64,000 nucleotides of DNA from positions 62,001 through 126,000 of the forward strand of contig JAMPIV010017576.1 in assembly GCA_024509875.1 (NCBI GenBank), read 5' to 3'. Under the pieces are notes generated by a model. It had not been told where the DNA came from and searched no databases. It was given only the letters and a program-made list of their open reading frames with translations. Below, piece by piece: positions 31,257 through 44,999 of this stretch. The stretch is from Oreohelix idahoensis (Eukaryota; Mollusca; Gastropoda; Stylommatophora; Oreohelicidae). A program made the translations under genes and the position numbers. Position 1 is the stretch's first letter, and each line of letters begins with the position of its first letter.

Positions 31257-32564
31257 GTATTGATGCTGCGGAAGATAAAATTGCTTATAATGATTATAAA
31301 TATCATGAAGCTAAACATGGCAGTTGGAGCAACAAAATGAATACTTCAAGATACTAGAAGCAAAGTTTACATACCAGCGGCTCATGACTTCTCAGCCGAC
31401 GCGGCTTACAGTAATACAAGATTGCTGTCCTGGGTTGTTTGTCCTTCATTGCAGTAACTCACATAAATCGAACACACCTGCTTCGATCTACGTTTTGCAC
31501 ACGTGACCATGTCATATCCGGATGATCTCAGAACTACACACTACATACATCGATTTGAATATCACATAATGGAGTCTTTATTGTCATATATTAGAATTTT
31601 TTCACGCAGTTAAACTATGATCATATAACTTTTATTTTTACTATAAAGAATTGAATTGATCTGTAATCTAATACACTTTTCTGCAAATTGTTACGTATTT
31701 AAACATATGCCAGGGTTTTATTTTACTGCTGCTGAATGTTAAGTTCAAAGCCACGCCGGTTATCGCCAGATGTAATGGTTTCAACATTTCTGGTCACTTA
31801 CCTTAAAAATGATAAACTTTGAGAAATAAGCGTCTCGCAAGTCACGGCAGTTAAGTTGAAATTGCGGGCAAAGGTTGTGAAACCATTAATGCGTAGACAG
31901 AACATCTATAGAAGCCGTTGTCCCCAGCGGTTGGTCATGTGATGATGAAAATATGCGTGGGTGGGGATGAGATAGCAATACTGCATAATGCCTAATTGAC
32001 ATTGCAAAGGAAATGTACGCTTTACATAGAATTAAAAGTATGAAGTTAAAAAAAAAAATATTTATATGGATGACGTGGATAATAAACAAAATGCAAATAA
32101 ATTTTTACTTACCTCGGCTCCGTGATCCATATGTAATACGCCCTTACGTCTGACCATCAAGAATATAAAAATATGAATTCCTTTAAAATTAAAATGCGGT
32201 ATGAAATCTCTGGGGTATCTTGGCGCGGTTAAAAGCTTTACGGTGTAGACTATAAAAGTTCTTTGATAAGAAAACAGAAAAATAAAAATAAAATAAAAGG
32301 AGCATTCAGAAAATTCAACTCAGAAATAAGATATAGAAATTTCAGAGTGAACTGGTACCGGAAGTAATCGAAGAATTGACCCAGTTTAACGTTGTCGATG
32401 CCCATATGAAACCATCATCCTTTCATATTTTTTTTACTTCCTAACGATCATGGGGTGACCACTGTAACTAGTCCCCAAGCCGGAAGCCTACACCAAATTA
32501 TTGCTATGGTCTTGCAGCAGTGTTTGTGTAGTAATTTATTTGATGTGTTGAGTTCGCAAGCCAC

Positions 32565-32565
<1 letters not shown>
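31257..32565. other. No gene seen
   Basis: AT-rich sequence with frames up to about 67 codons and no recognisable domain. Confidence 0.4.
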
Positions 32566-32600
<35 letters not shown>

Positions 32601-32632
32601 TTTAGAGAAAGAAGAAGGATGGGTAGAGAGAC

Positions 32633-32665
<33 letters not shown>
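32566..32665. repeat. Compound (TA)n (GT)n and (GA)n microsatellite
   Basis: Short (AT)n to 32580, (GT)n to about 32600, then after a 25-bp spacer a GA-rich tract to 32665. Confidence 0.95.
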
Positions 32666-32814
32666 TAGCTATCAAATTAATAGTTTGCTGAGTCACTTTC
32701 AGCTGGAGGCTCATAAAATCGCGAGTCAAAACATTTTCTCACAGAAGTGGGCGGAGAATACTAACTTTATGACAACTTAGATGACTCGGTTATTGTACTT
32801 ACCATTATACAAAT

Positions 32815-32990
32815 CCCTATGAGACTCCCTGAAATAGAAGCACCAATCCGTCTATTTATATCGGTCTCTACCAAGAGTAACCTTGAACGACGATACTTTC
32901 GAAAATCCTCGAAATTTGGTAATTAGTAGACCACTACTGTAGAGCAGGAGAGACAACCCACTAAAGATAGGATGTTACAATGAGAACTAT
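32815..32990. mobile_element. Interspersed repeat family E, diverged copy
   Basis: Shares GAGACTCCCTGAAATAGAAGC, CCAAGAGTAACCTTGAACG and ACTACTGTAGAGCAGGAG blocks with 58745-58965, and more weakly with the second half of 6635-6985. It lacks the first half found in the two long copies. Confidence 0.6.
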
Positions 32991-33464
32991 ACGAGGTCAC
33001 AGGAAATGGGGAAACACTGTTGCCCTACATCCTTAAGTACAGTAATACTCTTCATCATCATCATCATCTTTCCTTTGCGCACCTCACGGTGCATGAAGTC
33101 TGCACAAATCAGGCACATCCTCTTGCAATGGTGGTTTCTACAGCAATTTATTTCACATGATGAAGCTGCTAACATCATGCACAACCTCATATTAGTCGTC
33201 AAGTACGACATGCTTGAGGGAGCAGTAGTGATATTCTCTCTTTCTCTCATCAGGGACACCCCCGGGAGCTACACGAAGCAATACTCGTAAAAAAGGCTTC
33301 TAAGTCCTTCACTGACATGCTGCACGTTTTCAACATTCTATCCCTGGCGTCAACAAAATTTAATAACAGTTCATTCCTTATTTAAACAACAAGTTATATC
33401 TCACGTACCTTCTCGCCTGTTAAATGACATTCCTTAACCTGGTTGCATCTGCCTTTGTAAGTCA
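32991..33464. other. No gene seen
   Basis: Contains a (CAT)n run near 33050 and open frames of 90 and 94 codons on opposite strands without a recognisable domain. Confidence 0.4.
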
Positions 33465-33700
33465 CTTCTGTTGCTGTTAAGTAAAGGTAGTCCTGCAGCA
33501 AAAACTGCCGTAGGGTAGTGAAGTGTAAGAGACTTCACCGCATTAAATCGAGATGAGGTGAGGTCACCAGTTGCCTTTTCCTTCCCTACCCGAAGAGCAG
33601 AGCCAGGTACCCATTTACAGTTGAGTAGACTGGAAGCTACCAAGTTTCGATTCCGGAACTTGGTAAATGTACCGCGAGAGGAAAGACCTCTAGCCGCATT
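33465..33700 (-). mobile_element. SINE family D copy (minus orientation)
   Basis: Reverse complement of the family D order of 2475-2706: plus-strand GTAGTCCTGCAGC, CCGTAGGGTAGTGAAGTG, GATGAGGTGAGGTCACCAG, AGGTACCCATTTACAGTTG. Longer than the copy near 8895 and continuing to a CCGCGAGAGGAAAG block. Confidence 0.6.
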
Positions 33701-33789
33701 GTTAATCGGACGCATTCCGCTGTTTGCTGGACAGCCTTTGTAAGCTGCTAAAACCTGGCTCTTAAAGATGCTCTAAGGTTAAACCAATT

Positions 33790-35084
33790 AGTGAACTTCA
33801 AAAACTTCAGTTTGGAACTCCAACGGAAACACATTTGCTAGAAGTATCGTTATTGCTATCTATAGAAGCTACCCCTGCAAGAGAACAAGAATGCTTTGAT
33901 GAAGGCGTCCTGGGGTCCGGCTGCAGAAAAGGCTCCATGCTCTATAGGGGGCTAAAAATGGATTGGTGATGAAGAGATATACGGAAAACAATGCACAGCG
34001 AACAGTAACTGCTTTGTGTAATCGTTAAATTACAGTCTAAACATAAGCGTTCGTGAAAAAAAAAATAATAATAACTATCAAATAATCACGTAGGTTTTAT
34101 TTTTCCTCCATCGATTTAACCATAGAGAGGTCTATCTTTGTGAATTTCTTTTGCCCACAAGGCAGTTACATTCAATGTCACTGACTAAGTTGCTGACCTT
34201 AATTAAGGAGTTGAGTTGATCACAAACGATGATGTAGCCATCTTTCACGAAGAGAAGTTTTAAATTAACAAACTAAATTGCACGTTATCATTTCCCTAAT
34301 AAATCTGGCAAACAACTATCTATATCGGTAACAACCTTTCTGTCAGTGTGTACAAAAACTTCGATACAAATTCGTATATCTGAAATTTATTTATTTCTTT
34401 TAGTATAATATTAAGCACACCGAGTCAGCTATTCTGGTTGCCGTGTTGTATCCACATGACTAGAATCTATTAGGACGGGCCAGATAGGCTACACAGTTCA
34501 TCTCCAACACAGTGAAAAGATGTTATCCGAATATTTATATATATTTAAAAAAAAAAAAAGAAACAGACGACAAAAACTGAGTAAAATAAAACCCCAGAAC
34601 GAAAACACATAAATAGTTCCGCGTGATCGGCCATGCGTCTCGCTAACCAGGAGCATCAAAGAGCCAAGCAGACGCGTGGTGGCCCTATGAATAAACAAAT
34701 TTGGCGACAAGAAAACAGGCCTATTTCTAGTTTTTCATAACCATTGACAATTGGTCTTGTTGATGTGTCTATAATAGTTCGCCTTAACCTGAACAAGTTG
34801 GCCCTCAGAAGCGCGAATAGAAAGGAAATTTATACCGCTAATAGAAATCTGAGCCCTACATGTTACGGCAATGCGAGTGAGAAAATAGAAGCTCCCATAA
34901 TGATTTTTAAAAGAGGCGACAATGTTCCCGCTCATTTGCAATAGCCTGTGTGTGCAAAAATTGCAAGTTGTGCACTTTTTCCTCCCAGTAGCAAAAACTT
35001 GCGCGCACTAAATTGAGTGTATGCAAAATGATAAGTCCAAAATTCGTACCAGTAAATAAATACATATTACACACAAAGGTATGT
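33790..35084. other. No gene seen
   Basis: AT-rich sequence up to the TSD of the solo LTR. No recognisable features. Confidence 0.4.
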
Positions 35085-35089
35085 GTCAG

Positions 35090-37630
35090 TGTGACAGACG
35101 AACTCAGCTGACCCTGAAGTGTTGGATGATATGGTACGACTCTTCGTAACGACCCCTTCGGATAACATCAGTGCCCCCGAGTATTGTTGTAATTTTATCG
35201 TCAAACGGGAATGCTTCCACCTGGACTCATTAGCTATGCACAACAGAAACGTGGACTCATTAGCATGCAACCTTTCCACGCAGATTGTCAACACGTTTGC
35301 TGATTAATATGTGGACAGTTTATCTACCGTTCTTTCTGGTCATCGCATTGATTTAAGGAGAGGTTAAATCACGCCCACGGATATCTCTTGAGCAATCATA
35401 TGCAGTTATTTTCATTAACTTGGCCCAATGGGGGCGTTGCCAGAATCAAACGAAAGTAGCGGCACACGATCAAACAGGCACTGAGGGATCTCGGGAAAGC
35501 CGAAGCGGACGCAGCGAACGGAGATACGGAAAACCAGGGGCGGCATCTCTCCTTAGTCTGGCGTTCAGAACCCCGAAAGTCTCCTGAAATCTAAAAAGGT
35601 GTCAAATTCTAACATGTCCCCCCAATCTTGCATTCCAGTTAGATATGTACAGACCACGAAGAAAGCCATTTTATCATTCGTTCGCCAGAGATTTAAGATT
35701 CACTAGCTTTGTAGAATTCTGCTAGATTTCCATCTGAATTGGTGGCTACATTGGAGTGGATTCTTTTTCTGTGCACAGTATAATATATTTGTTAAAGTGA
35801 TCAGTGGTCTAGTGCTTTCATTTTATTTCACTGGATTTTGTGTTCATTTAAATCTATTAAATTAAACTCATCTCAAAAGTTCCAGTGGTAAAGTTAAGGA
35901 TATATCTATTATATTATTTCCAAAAATAATAGATGCTTAAATGCTAAAGTAACTTTTAAAGTCGCGAAGGAATTTATAATTAATAAATTTAGTTAAGTCA
36001 TATATATATATAGATGTGTGTTTTAAACATAGAACTCGCGCAGTGTTTTATTAAATACATAATTAAATACTGCGAGTGTATATAATAGTCTTAACGGTAA
36101 ATTTATCGCGCGTTAGAATATTATTTGATTTTTGCGGTATGATTATGTCGTCATGGTTTTTCTATCTTTTTCTATAGAATGATCACATAACCTTGGCGAT
36201 CCCAGCAATAAAGAAATCATACAGAGTCTTCCAGACTCGGTTCTTAAACTTCCAGATATATTGATGAAACATTTTAAATATGATCTTGTGGCTGTCCGAT
36301 GCGGCCTAGCTATCATAATTACATGAAAGAAAGCCCACCCAAGAACATTTAAATAAACCATCAAATTAAATTGCCAGTCTGTAAGATAAACTGGAAGAAG
36401 AACAGTTGCCAGTAGAGATATTTTATTTACTGCTCTACTGTGAGAGAGTACATATTTACCTGAACTGTGACTGGGCCTAGTTTTTCCTCCCTGGATTTAA
36501 AACTTACCGGTCAGTTGTTATCCTCACGCATTGAAGGAATTTTACCACCAGTGGCGAAATTAAAAATACCATTCCATTATCACCCCTGTACCTAACTGTG
36601 ACAGTGCCATCCCATAGACTCCTTTTATATAATAAAACACAAGAACTTTTAGGCTTCACGTCCGGCGATAAGTGGGAATATTTGCTATCAGCCAACCTCG
36701 CTAAATCTGGGGCTGGACATCGAAGTACCAGACATTTTCATATGTCAAGAGTGTAATTGCTGTTTATATAATTCTATGGAGTGCCTGATGCTGCAATCGG
36801 TAAGTGAGTGTGAGCATATGAGTGTGGGCCCTCACGAGCGTGCATGAATGACAGGAGATTTAATTTTTGCAAACCATTTGTTAACTTGCCTACCGGGTAA
36901 TACATTTTCGATATACCCTGCATTGTTCCTTTAAGTGGGATATTTTGTTAACTCTGTTTACCCCCCCCCCCCCCTTTCATTTGCTTAGTAAAGGGGAAAA
37001 CCATTGGGAATAACAGGATGTTTTCTACCACCCATACCTAATATGGTAACCCCTCTTTCAGAGTAATTAAATTTACTGTTGGGTTACCTTACCTATGTTC
37101 CTGATAACTATCTATCTTGGGACTGGGTTTATCTTTGTCTAATACCAGCGGGAAGGGCTTAGTCGATACCAATCTTCTTCACCCCCCCCCCCCCCGCCCC
37201 CAACCTTGTTATTTGTATTTTCTGTACTTATGATATTTTTCCTGTAACACGTGATAATTGTTGTGATTGATTTTAATGTTAATAAACAACATAAACTTAT
37301 TTAGTACTGTGTTGAAATACCAAAGCCCAAATTTCCCATATCTGTTTAATATAGTTTGTATTCACGTGCGTCTGTGTGTTTGAAGCACCAAATCGGTGTG
37401 AGCGCAGGTGTGTGTCTGGAAACTGGCAAATAATTGTTTGACCAGGAGAGTTTGAGGAGTAGATTGAGAGGAACGATTGTCGTAAATAAGTCTGTCCTTA
37501 CTCTCCCCAGCACTCTGTGAAGCAACTATTTACTTTCTAACCCTTATTATCACTGAGCCTCACCATCATTCTCCACTCTAAACATGACCACTATTTCTAA
37601 GACTCTTTCTCTCAAAATAAATTTACGACA
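35090..37630 (+). mobile_element. Solo LTR (2.54 kb) related to element 2
   Basis: Starts TGTGACAGACG and ends TTTACGACA, the same terminal style as element 2 (TGTCACG ... CTACGACA) and the older solo LTR (TGTGACAG ... CTACGACA). GTCAG directly precedes (35085-35089) and follows it (37631-37635): a 5-bp target duplication. The length fits the 2.47-kb LTR of element 2, and the centre shares a TTTCATTTTATTTCACTGG block with the older solo LTR (42340-42410). No internal region is present, so LTR-LTR recombination is the likely origin. Poly(C) tracts lie at about 36961 and 37183. Confidence 0.75.
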
Positions 37631-37635
37631 GTCAG

Positions 37636-37785
37636 GCACTCGTGAGAAATAAAGAAATAGAAAACTAGACAACAGAAAAAAAAGAAGTAAGTGGCTTACC
37701 GGTGAATCGAACCCAGGACCTTTCGAACGGCTCCACCGCCTAGCTAGGGAAGCTAATCGCACTATCATCCCTGCAAACTAGGCAC
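37636..37785 (-). mobile_element. SINE family C copy (minus orientation)
   Basis: Reverse complement carries GGTTCGATTCACCGG (B-box region), TAAGCCACTTACTTC, a pyrimidine tract and TCACGAGTGCCTGA, parallel to 27743-27925. It begins immediately at the right end of the solo LTR target duplication. Confidence 0.75.
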
Positions 37786-40700
37786 TATTTACTGTTTACA
37801 TGCCTCGGATTTCCCCTCTTTATTTGTATTGTACAGTGTCATACGGAAGGTTAATTGTTTTATTTGGCCCGTCTGAGTATATAGAGTGGATGTCGACGGA
37901 TACGCGAGAAGGTATAGAAATAGATTTTTCACAGATGGTAGAACTAAGGAAAAAAATCTGTCTCTGGAGTGATTAGGTAATCTCTTCCAGCCTATCCGTA
38001 CGACTGTACTTTTTTGCAAGACAGCTTTTATCTCTCTATCAAGAATAGATCAGTTAATCTACACACACACAGCTATGTGACTCAAGACACACAAACTTGA
38101 AAACTAAGGATAAATGGGTATGGGTCTGACCAACACACAAATGAATGTTTCTTTGTAATTTATTATCATTAAAACTCGACAACATCAAAATATCTAAAGG
38201 AAAAGATCAAAGAGTTATTTACATGCATATGAAATAAAGCAGAAAAACGTGCACCCTCCCCAAATGGAGAAAAAACCTAAATTATTAACTCAAAGGTTGA
38301 AGGTTAGCACTCTGTTACAGAATGAACAGTAGTGGTACTCAATGAGACCCAGTAAAATAAACACACTTTTAGACAAATCAGATATATGGATAGTTTTCCC
38401 GCAAACAAGAAAATACTCGCACATTCTTTCATGCAACGGCCACTCTCACACTTTTACCTAATTGCCTGGTATGGTAGATCTGTAATATCACTTGGTAATA
38501 GCATTACTCCATGAATATATTATCTATTTTCATTTAATATTCTGTCACTCCAGTTGTCGCAGATTCAAATTGGCCCCAGTCCATCCCCAGAAATTAGTTA
38601 AATGAGGTGAACGCCTAATATGGTGCTTCTCCTAGAAGTGTTATTACCAGTAGTTAAAACTGTGAGAGTTCTTGAGGTTCACTCTTTAACGGAAAAATAC
38701 TTCCAGTATTGGGAAACATCTGGTTGCTAAAAATAATATTCATATGATGATGATGGTTCCTCTATCGGCCAACTCTGTGTTAACAGCGCCGATTCTGCAC
38801 AGCGTAGGTATTTAGAGAGGTATACTCCCCTTGAATTACGACTGTCAGGAGTCGGGATAAAATGAAGTTCACCACTTGTGGCTGGTAAAAATATAAATCT
38901 GGGTTTGGTAAGTTAAGTTATTAAAAATGTATTGTCCTCCAATACTCTCTGGCGTGTGCCCGTTCACAAATGAAATTGGTGACGCACAGCCAAGAAAAGG
39001 AGAAAATAACAAATCCAAACAAGAAAAAAGGGGAAAAAAGACCGCTGGCCGCTCTTGTGATCAGGTCTGCGAAGAATACAAGAAAATTTATATAAAAATA
39101 TGTTAATCCTATATCTACACACAGACGGGGACAAGACGATCTCTTCTCCACTCCGTCAGTACTGATTAAATTTAAAAGGCACACAGTGTTTCCTTACTCC
39201 TATCAGTTAACAAATTCCGCTGGCGGCTGAGTTCAGACGAGTCTGAGTTATGTTAGCTCGCCCGCCCCTGCTCGCGCCGGCGTTCACCGTACAATGAAAA
39301 TTATTATTTAATCTGTCCACACGCGCTGCCAAAACAATGATCGCATGTCATTAAATCCCTATTAATTGTCGGCAGCTCTTGGCTTTGCTGCATATGATTA
39401 GAATAATAGACACTATAACAAATATGCACAAATGAAATATAACGTTTTATCTATCCTTCACTATCAGTTTACTGTCTATACCGGTGGCGTGATTTAACAA
39501 TTTAAAAGAATATCTGGTAGGAAATCGCTACGCGTTACTTTATTTCACTCGTTTTACTAGCGAGAAAAATCTAAGTGAAGAACGAAAGTTAAAAGCTATC
39601 ACTTCTTAAAAACATTAGCACTATTATCATTTACCAGAAAATTCAGAAATGAAATCTCCACGAGAACTAGTAACAAATCCACACAAGGAAATAGTTTAAG
39701 GCTGCGTGCTAGATACTTCCGAATTCTGACTGACAATGGGGTTAAGAAAACAACAGCATATATATCATTAGGATTCTCTGATCTCTGAATGCGTTAATTT
39801 CGCGTTCCGGCGTTACCCAGAATTCAGAAGATAAGCGTATCAAGATGAAAGGCTTTACGGTCGGTCTTTGTCGAGGTTTTTTGACCGTCATCAAAAGACT
39901 TACTGTTCCCTAACGGGTTTCTCTGTAAGTATGCCCGCTTCTGAAGATCAAAGAGCCCAGGGGTTTCTAACTTACTTCCCCTGAGTATGAAACTTCAAAA
40001 CGGTCTGTGTTTTTGTCTTCTCACGTGCAAGCCTGTCTGAGAACTATTATAACTGACAGATGCTCGCGTGAGGGGACGAGGTAAACACAGCCTGATTTGC
40101 TTTCCTGTTATGACTGACAGGTTACGCAGTTTGTAAACATTGCGTTAACTCGTGTTAAACTAAGAGGCGAGACAAAATGGTACGTTGCAGAAATAGACAG
40201 TGGGTATTGATACATGGTTTAGCTAGCAAATCAGAGGGTAGCTATAAGTTTGCATTAGGCTGTCGGATTACTGTAGACTCTTTTTCCGTTACACGTCATA
40301 TACAGTAGCGTACTAAAAAGGGTGAAAGGTAGGCGGTTCGCCCCGGGTGACAGCCAGGAGAGGGGTGCCATCGGACACTGTTAAGATAGTACATTACTGC
40401 CTAAAAATCTACTTGAAAACATAAAGTATTATGTCTTTGTGTTTTATGAGCTTCCAAACGAAGGAGCCGCCCTGTCACAGTATAGACATTCGCCGAAAGA
40501 TTAAGTTGGTCACGCTGGGGAGTGACAACATTGATAGAATAAAAAACCCGTGTGGTCAGGTGACTCAGAACGGAAGAGGATATAAAACTTTTGGCGCAAA
40601 GCATTAGAGGGGATGGCCGTCGTCCTGGGAGGACGTTGTCCCTTTGTTAGTAGTTTTGTTGGGAGTATTTGGATGCCATTGGAGTCATAGTTCTTGCTAG

Positions 40701-41581
40701 TTATTCATATGGTCAGGATTAGTGCTTTATTTCTCGAGTGGTTGTGTAAGTTTTCTCGAGCGGCTTTTCTGTAGACCATGTATGATTATTTATGTTGCAT
40801 TTGAGTATTGCTTTACTACAGTACAGGGCTTTGCCGGTGAGCGAAAGTCATGGTGTTATTCACTGGATAGAATATGTCGGTGATGATGTTACTGCTAGGT
40901 TGAGTTGTTGTTTATGGCAAGCTAGATTGGCATTTATATTGCATTGTTTTCTCGTATGTATTTCCAGCCGTATATGGCTTCTGTGTGTGCAGTATTTATT
41001 AAAGGGACTGTATCTGCTTCAGGTGTTATTGTTTGTTAATGTCAGCTACTGTATGCTATGGTCGTCCCATAGTGGTTCGAGCCAAGTGTATGAAGGTATT
41101 TATGTAATAAAATCCATAGTGTAAGTAGTTTATCTTTGACACGCACCCAATTGTCAAATACTTAAAGTATGCCTCTGATCTTGTATTTAATTTGCGTGTG
41201 AGCAGTTCATTTCCCTGTAAGCGCTGGTTTCTTAACCTGTGTGCGCGCGCATCACAGCATTGATTAAGCAAACATGTTACCCCTTCTTGTGAAACAGAGA
41301 TTCTTAAAATATTTACTCTCATGCCTCCCTTGAGAGTGAATTTAATGACCACACCTTCCTCCTTTCCAAAATTAATCAATGTAACTTACGAAGAGGTTTA
41401 ATCAAACCAGAAACAGAAACGAGTGGGAAGCACAGCACACAGGCCACCAGAAGAACGATGCAGATTACCAGCTCAACAGAAGTGAACAATCGTAATCTAC
41501 AAACTCCACGCAGGCCACAAAAGATTGGAATACTATCTATTCAATAAACTACAGATAGGAACTACCGATAGGTAGCTGTGG
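37786..41581. other. No gene seen; inverted LTR-like piece at 39290-39530
   Basis: No coding recognised. TTACTGTTTACATGCCTCGG at 37791 repeats a sequence near 27459. Positions about 39290-39530 resemble, in reverse, the solo LTR near 35355-35460 (TTAAATCACGCC and CATATGCAG blocks), so an inverted, decayed LTR fragment is likely, but termini were not found. A GC-rich block at 40325-40375 (GGTAGGCGGTTCGCCCCGGG) and an isolated CTGTCACAG at 40472 are visible. The 110-codon frame at 40792 and the 107-codon frame at 41056 overlap on opposite strands and have no domain. Confidence 0.4.
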
Positions 41582-42860
41582 CACCGTGTGACAGAATTAT
41601 GAAAAATAGATTTTATTATCTACATTTTTCTTCCACCTGGCTTCACCTTGCTTCCTTGTTAGTTATGCACGTTTTTTAACGCAGAACTCTCCTACACTTA
41701 GATATCGGCCTCTTTCTTAATTTAGCCACGCCTAGTTCTTTCTTTTCTCTACACTAGGAATGTTTACTATGATGCACGTAGCGAGAGAGAAGGGGGAGAT
41801 GAGCTAATGAAGAAAAACCAAGGGGGCGATAAGTTTAAACGTATTTTCGGTAGACATTGATCAGGGGGAATAAATCTGAGTAGAAGGGGGAGAGAATCTG
41901 AAAGAAGAGGAGATAAAATACAATTACCTCTCCTCCCTCCCCCCCCTTCCCTCCCCCCCCCCCTTATCCATTCGTTCGTGAAACGTAATTAAGCTACTTA
42001 ACGACAAAGATCTAAGACCGTCCGCTCGTTGCCAGAGTCCAGCAGGCAGCGAAAAGGTGGCAAATTTGCCTTTCATTCAGAATTTGAACACAGAAATCCC
42101 CAAAGGTGTTATGTGTAACACTGGTCTGCGACTTTTCTACCATTTTAATATATATGTCTCTGCCTTTAAAATCCATTATTCATTACCCACAGATTTTTCA
42201 AGAACCTACTAGCTTCGATTTCTAGACCATTGTTATAGTGGATTTCTTAGTATTTTCGATTTGGAGTAGTTCAATTTCTGTGTTTCCGGTAAATATTGTA
42301 ATAGAAGTTTGAGTGATTTAATTGTTAAGTCCGTCATTTTATTTCACTAAGATTTTTCGGTGTAGAGTGATTTAACTGTTAAGTCCGTCATTTTATTTCA
42401 CTAGGATTTACTGTGCTAATTGACTAGCGAATTTAAATAATCTATAGCTAAATTGTTCCGGCTGTAGCGTTAATCTAACTAACTGATATTAACTGATTTT
42501 AATCAACTAGTAAATGCACTATTCATTTTGAGTACTGACGAAATATATATTTATTTCTAATTCATTATGAGTAAATTTATAAATGACTAGCGCTTATTTC
42601 ACGGAGGTTTTTGTTAACGGTAAATAAGCTAGTTAGTTCTATTCAAAGTTAAATAACCGAGTGTAAAAATATAATAATTCTGCGTGGGTTAAGTAGGAAA
42701 GAATAGTGGTGTAGTGGTTATTGTGATTATATGGTTGTTTCTTTTTTCCCATATCTAGTACTGGGTCACTTACCCAAAAACCTACCAGCGGTCTAAGCCT
42801 GCGCCTAAACCTGAATCGGAGAATAACGGATCTAAGTCCAAAAGTACAAAAATAACAATC

Positions 42861-44436
<1,576 letters not shown>

Positions 44437-44442
44437 TACAGT

Positions 44443-44576
<134 letters not shown>

Positions 44577-44999
44577 CTTCAAGGTGAACCTGTCTGACCT
44601 CTTGTTTACACCCAGAAAGAGACAGAGTACCAACCCAAAGAATATTAAGAATAACTTTTTTTTAAACTGGGCCTATAGCTATCCAGATTTCTTTTTACCC
44701 ATTTCATTTACATTCAGCCCGTTGTGGCGACATACTCAAACATTTAACATTTCCCGACCTTCGAACATTTGTGGTGTGACAAGGAACTTTATACTGAGAG
44801 AATTTACCGATCTGACATTCCTTTATGTAAAATGGAAATCTCAAGCTACTGACACTGTGAGCACTGTTAATTTTCTTACCTGGAGTAATTAATGTGACAT
44901 AAACATAAATCCTAATAACAAGTAACGAAATAAACGTTCCCCGAAGAAGAGGATTTAATCAATCTTTGTGGAGCTGGGGTTTATTTTGCAAAAATAACA

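Noticed and set aside
33006..33290. 94-residue frame with overlapping 90-residue frame on the other strand
   Set aside because: Contains (CAT)n-derived poly-Ile/poly-Met, no domain, no splice context.
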